NCBI GenBank assembly: GCA_032160545.1
Contig: JAVHVN010000088.1
Span: 1 to 42,743, forward strand
Length of the DNA stretch: 42,743 nt
Source of the DNA: DATGFB01 sp032160545
GTDB taxonomy: Bacteria; Actinomycetota; Actinomycetes; Mycobacteriales; Jatrophihabitantaceae
Direction of reading: 5' to 3'
Position numbers and translations under genes: made by a program. Below the pieces are notes generated by a model. It searched no databases. It saw only the letters and a list, made by a program, of their open reading frames with translations, and was not told where the DNA came from. How positions within the stretch are numbered: the stretch's first letter is position 1; the number at the start of each line of letters is the position of its first letter. Of this stretch, positions 40,115 to 42,743 are shown one piece after another.

Positions 40115-40966
40115 CTACGCGCCTGAGGGCACTGACACCGCCGGCTGTCCCGCCAAGCTGGGCTTCGCCGGTCCGTGACCGGGTGCCGAGCTCACCCGCG
40201 CGACCGCTGCGCCCGGATCCGGTCGCCCGCCGGAGAGAGCTGTGACGACTCGGCGCGCGACATAGGCGTAGCCGACGTCGTTGGGATGGTCACGGACCAC
40301 ACCGGAGAAACCGGGCAGGTTGCCGTGTGTCATCCAGCCGGCGCGGATCGGGTCGACGTAGGTGGCCCCGTCCCTGGTCGCCACCGCTCGAAGCGCCGCG
40401 TCGACCGAGAGGAGTGCCGAGGAGACCGGCAGATGTCCCGGTACCGGCCCCAACACGACCACCTGGGCACCGGGGAACAGCGCACCGGCGAGCCGGAGGG
40501 TTTCGTCCGCGGCTCTCGCGAGCGCGGGGCCGGGGTAGCCGGTGTCGTTGCGACCGCCCTGGAACAGGACGATCCCGGGACGCCCGGGCAGCCGCAGCCG
40601 CCGCAAGCGGGCGGCGAACTCGCCGCCGAACATTCCCGCCGGATTGAGGAAGCCGCTGCCCGGCACGGCGTCGATGTATGCGGGCCGCCCGAGGTCGCGA
40701 GCCACCCGGGGCGCGAACCCGTCGCCGGGCGTGCGCGCACCGACGCCCGCCGTGTACGACGCCCCGATGAACAGGATCGGCGTTCTGCCCGACGGACCCG
40801 GCACCGTCACGAGCCTGCCGTAGCCGGCTGCCGCCGCAGGTCGGCCCGCCACGGGGTCGGACGGGCCGGTGGCCGGCCCAACCTGTGAACACGAGGTCAG
40901 GCAGGCCACGGCCACTGCCACGAGCGCCATCAGCCTCCGACGCCTCGCGTGCAGGGTCGCGGCCAT
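40115..40966 (-). CDS. SGNH/GDSL-hydrolase lipoprotein
   Basis: 283 residues from ATG 40966. The lipoprotein signal peptide (basic RRRRL, hydrophobic core, lipobox LTSC with C26) anchors it outside the membrane. The SGNH blocks are ILFIGASYTAGVG (S70), AVPGSGF, QGGRNDTG (N140) and VVRDHPNDVGYAYVA (H227). It is probably an esterase or acyl-hydrolase on a cell-surface glycan or lipid. An acyltransferase-3 gene 1.2 kb upstream on the same strand could add the acyl group it removes, but two unrelated genes lie between. Confidence 0.88.
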   Translation of the reverse strand: MAATLHARRRRLMALVAVAVACLTSCSQVGPATGPSDPVAGRPAAAAGYGRLVTVPGPSGRTPILFIGASYTAGVGARTPGDGFAPRVARDLGRPAYIDAVPGSGFLNPAGMFGGEFAARLRRLRLPGRPGIVLFQGGRNDTGYPGPALARAADETLRLAGALFPGAQVVVLGPVPGHLPVSSALLSVDAALRAVATRDGATYVDPIRAGWMTHGNLPGFSGVVRDHPNDVGYAYVARRVVTALSGGRPDPGAAVARVSSAPGHGPAKPSLAGQPAVSVPSGA

Positions 40967-41004
40967 TCGGTGCACCGTCCTCACCTGCCGCGGGACGCGG
41001 CGCG

Positions 41005-41403
41005 TCAATACATCATGCGCGGATCTGCGTAGTACTTGAACTCGAGCAGGTTGCCGGACGGATCTTGCAGCACGAAGCTGGAATGTTCTTCCACGAGGCC
41101 GTCGAATCTCAGGAAGGGCTTGGCGAAGAACTGCAGTCCGCGGGTCTCGGCGAGGTGGACGAGCCGGTCCCAGTCGGCCCGATCCCGGAACGTGACGCCG
41201 AAGTGCCGCGGGTAGAGCTCCGGGTCCGTCTCGATGTGCTCGCTGAGATGACACACCACCTGATCGCCGAAGAAGTCGACCGTGATCCGGTCGTCGTATC
41301 GGCGTGCGAGCCTGCACCCGAGGCCGCGGACATAGAACCCCTCGGCGGCATCGAGATCGGCCGCAGGAATCGCGAGGTGGAAGGCGTCCCGCGTCTCACG
41401 CAT
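41005..41403 (-). CDS. VOC-family metalloenzyme (glyoxalase/dioxygenase superfamily)
   Basis: 132 residues from ATG 41403, overlapping the end of the ComA-like gene by 8 bases. Two beta-alpha-beta-beta-beta modules carry a probable metal triad: H9 (DAFHLAIP), H67 (YPRHFGVTF) and E121 (DPSGNLLEFKYY). The C-terminal LQDPSGNLLEF motif is classical for VOC enzymes. Members isomerise, cleave or conjugate small substrates. Coupling to a phosphosulfolactate synthase suggests that it acts on a sulfonate or a related C3 acid, which is inference. Confidence 0.88.
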   Translation of the reverse strand: MRETRDAFHLAIPAADLDAAEGFYVRGLGCRLARRYDDRITVDFFGDQVVCHLSEHIETDPELYPRHFGVTFRDRADWDRLVHLAETRGLQFFAKPFLRFDGLVEEHSSFVLQDPSGNLLEFKYYADPRMMY

Positions 41404-42202
41404 CACGGCCTCCTGCCATCGCGAGAACGGCGCCGTCGTCGGCGAAGTCGAGCAACGTGTCGCCCCGAAGGCCCAGTCGCAGCGTCTCGAGGCCAACGAT
41501 GTCCGTCGGGTTGACGTTGCCGAGATTCACTCCCGGCCCGAAGCGGCGGATGAACTGCACCTGCAACTCCTTGTTGGGGGCCTCGAACATCACGCGGTCG
41601 ATGTCGATGCCGGACTCGCCGATGGTGTCGATGAGGTCCACGCGCAGGTCGCCGTTGGGCAGGCAGATGCCCGCCCGGCCGCTCTCGCGCGCCTCGGTAA
41701 TGACGATCGCGGCGCCGGCCTCGAAGTCCTGCCTCATGTATTCGAGCCAGAGATCGATGGACAGGTCCTCGGACTTCTGGGAATCCTTGAACCCGACCTC
41801 GCTGTAGACGCGGTACTCCCCCGCAAGCCTGGCGACGTACTCGGCCTTGTCCGTGTTGCTCATCGGGATCGTCCCGTTCGAGACCTCGACACTGCGACAG
41901 TGGAAGCGGTCGCAGAACCGGCGCCAGTCGTCGAAGCGGTCCTGCAGGACGAAGGTCTCGAACATGGTGCCGCCGAAGTAGTACTCCACTCCCGCGTCGG
42001 CCAGCGTGTCGATCTTGTACTTCAGATCCGCGGTCACGAGCGACGTGCCCCAGCCGAACTTGACGACGTCGATGAGCTCACTGAAGCTGGAGATCAGATC
42101 CTGGAAGTAGCGGGTCGGCAGGCCGGTGTCGATCGCCATCGTGAGCCCCACGCGGCGCGGCTTGGACTCGTGCACCGGAAGGGTCAGCGGTGTCATCTGC
42201 AT
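41396..42202 (-). CDS. ComA-like phosphosulfolactate synthase
   Basis: 268 residues from ATG 42202, with aaggag 8 bases upstream. The family pattern is clear: RRVGLTMAIDTGLPTRYFQD, IDVVKFGWGTSLVT, AGVEYYFGGTMFETF, VEVSNGTIPMS and AGAAIVITEARESG. It is a TIM-barrel enzyme. Family founders add sulfite to phosphoenolpyruvate to make (R)-phosphosulfolactate, the first step of one coenzyme M route. No ComB phosphatase or later CoM genes are in the window, so the end product here is unknown. The VOC gene overlaps its 3' end, and an acyltransferase frame overlaps its 5' end. Confidence 0.88.
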   Translation of the reverse strand: MQMTPLTLPVHESKPRRVGLTMAIDTGLPTRYFQDLISSFSELIDVVKFGWGTSLVTADLKYKIDTLADAGVEYYFGGTMFETFVLQDRFDDWRRFCDRFHCRSVEVSNGTIPMSNTDKAEYVARLAGEYRVYSEVGFKDSQKSEDLSIDLWLEYMRQDFEAGAAIVITEARESGRAGICLPNGDLRVDLIDTIGESGIDIDRVMFEAPNKELQVQFIRRFGPGVNLGNVNPTDIVGLETLRLGLRGDTLLDFADDGAVLAMAGGRDA

Positions 42203-42743
42203 GGTGGTTTCTCCTTCGAATATTCGGAACTGGAGTGAGTCGGGTCGCGGGACGGTCGGACGCGGGCCGAGGTCTTCGCATCCGGTCGCGGCCGGTGAGC
42301 GCGAGGCTCATCGGGGTGCGGCGGAAGACCTCGGTGACCGCAACCGCGCCGGCGACGGTCAGCACGTACGCGCCCACGGTCAGCGGCACGCCGTGCAGGT
42401 GGTGCGGCAGCCAACGCCCTGCGGCCCAGAAGACGGCGAACAGCACGAGCGGATGGCTGAGGTAGATGCCGAACGAGCGATCGGATGCCGCCGCGAGCAG
42501 GACGTCGAGCCGGCTGCCGGAACGGCGTCGGTCGGACCACGCGATGCCGATCACGAGCAACACCGCGGTGATCGCGACCGACCACGGCACGACGATCGGT
42601 GCCAGGACGTCTGCCGACTGTGCCGCCGTCGGGTTGTGCGCGAGCCCCAGGACGTACACGACCTCACACAGGGCGGCCATGGCCGCGCCGACGACGAGGA
42701 CCTGCTTGGCCGAGCGCCGCAGCCAGGCGATCACCTCGTCGAA
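42078..42743 (-). CDS. Acyltransferase-3 family membrane protein (N-terminus beyond right edge)
   Basis: The frame enters at the right edge (FDEVIAWLRRSAKQVLVVG) and runs 221 codons to a stop at 42078. Hydrophobic segments and the pattern DRSFGIYLSHPLVLFAVFWA near its centre identify the C-terminal half of an OafA-type acyltransferase, which O-acylates surface sugars or natural products. Membrane sequence ends near MSLALTGRD (about 42290). The remaining 70 codons are Arg/Pro-rich and overlap the ComA-like gene by 125 bases, so the end may be readthrough of stop-poor DNA and not a functional domain. Confidence 0.78.
   Translation of the reverse strand, partial: FDEVIAWLRRSAKQVLVVGAAMAALCEVVYVLGLAHNPTAAQSADVLAPIVVPWSVAITAVLLVIGIAWSDRRRSGSRLDVLLAAASDRSFGIYLSHPLVLFAVFWAAGRWLPHHLHGVPLTVGAYVLTVAGAVAVTEVFRRTPMSLALTGRDRMRRPRPASDRPATRLTPVPNIRRRNHHADDTADPSGARVQAAPRGAHDGDRHRPADPLLPGSDLQLQ

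Overview
The window is very GC-rich, almost fully coding DNA from an actinobacterium. The markers are mycothiol synthesis (MshC), the Pup ligation/proteasome system (ARC/Mpa and Dop), the uncharacterised actinobacterial trio of MSMEG_4193-type phosphatase, DUF3090 and SCO1664 protein, a 13E12/DUF222 HNH protein, and a KstR steroid regulon. GTG starts and 4-base start/stop overlaps are common. I cannot fix the genus from sequence alone. No tRNA, rRNA, CRISPR array or insertion sequence was seen, and no gap between genes exceeds 300 bases.

Left part (1-11578). A DGPF/YCII protein and an ECF42-type sigma factor (cut by the left edge) sit behind a probable self-recognised promoter. Next comes a steroid-degradation block: fadE28-fadE29-chsH2-chsH1-ltp2, in the same order as the mycobacterial igr operon, which removes the last three side-chain carbons of cholesterol. 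Upstream lie a WS/DGAT-type acyltransferase and a divergent LipC-like esterase, then a fused acyl-CoA dehydrogenase (FadE34/ChsE3 type) divergent from kstR. Four sites matching the KstR operator TnnAACnnGTTnnA (three perfect, one with a single mismatch) lie in front of these units.

Middle part (11594-25228). A leftward block encodes ARC (proteasomal ATPase), a TSUP permease, LemA, an M48 metalloprotease and Dop. The genes for Pup and the 20S core are absent, although ARC keeps the C-terminal QYL docking motif. A ferredoxin is divergent from ARC. A tRNA m1A58 methyltransferase and a site-2 protease follow. Then comes an unusual signal peptidase I locus: a long low-complexity/coiled-coil reading frame runs in phase into the peptidase but is cut by one amber codon inside an 18-bp repeat array. 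A RecB-type Fe-S nuclease follows.

Right part (25240-42743). A HAD phosphatase, a PAC2 protein, mshC, an SRPBCC protein, the SCO1664/DUF3090/phosphatase trio and uppP resemble the mycobacterial Rv2125-Rv2136c neighbourhood. Beyond it are an aldo/keto reductase overlapping a RecD-like helicase, a flavin monooxygenase divergent from a TetR regulator with a nested palindromic operator, an MFS exporter, a DUF222-HNH protein, a DUF5703 protein, an SGNH lipoprotein, and a leftward group of acyltransferase-3, ComA-like phosphosulfolactate synthase and VOC protein that may make an undescribed sulfonate.
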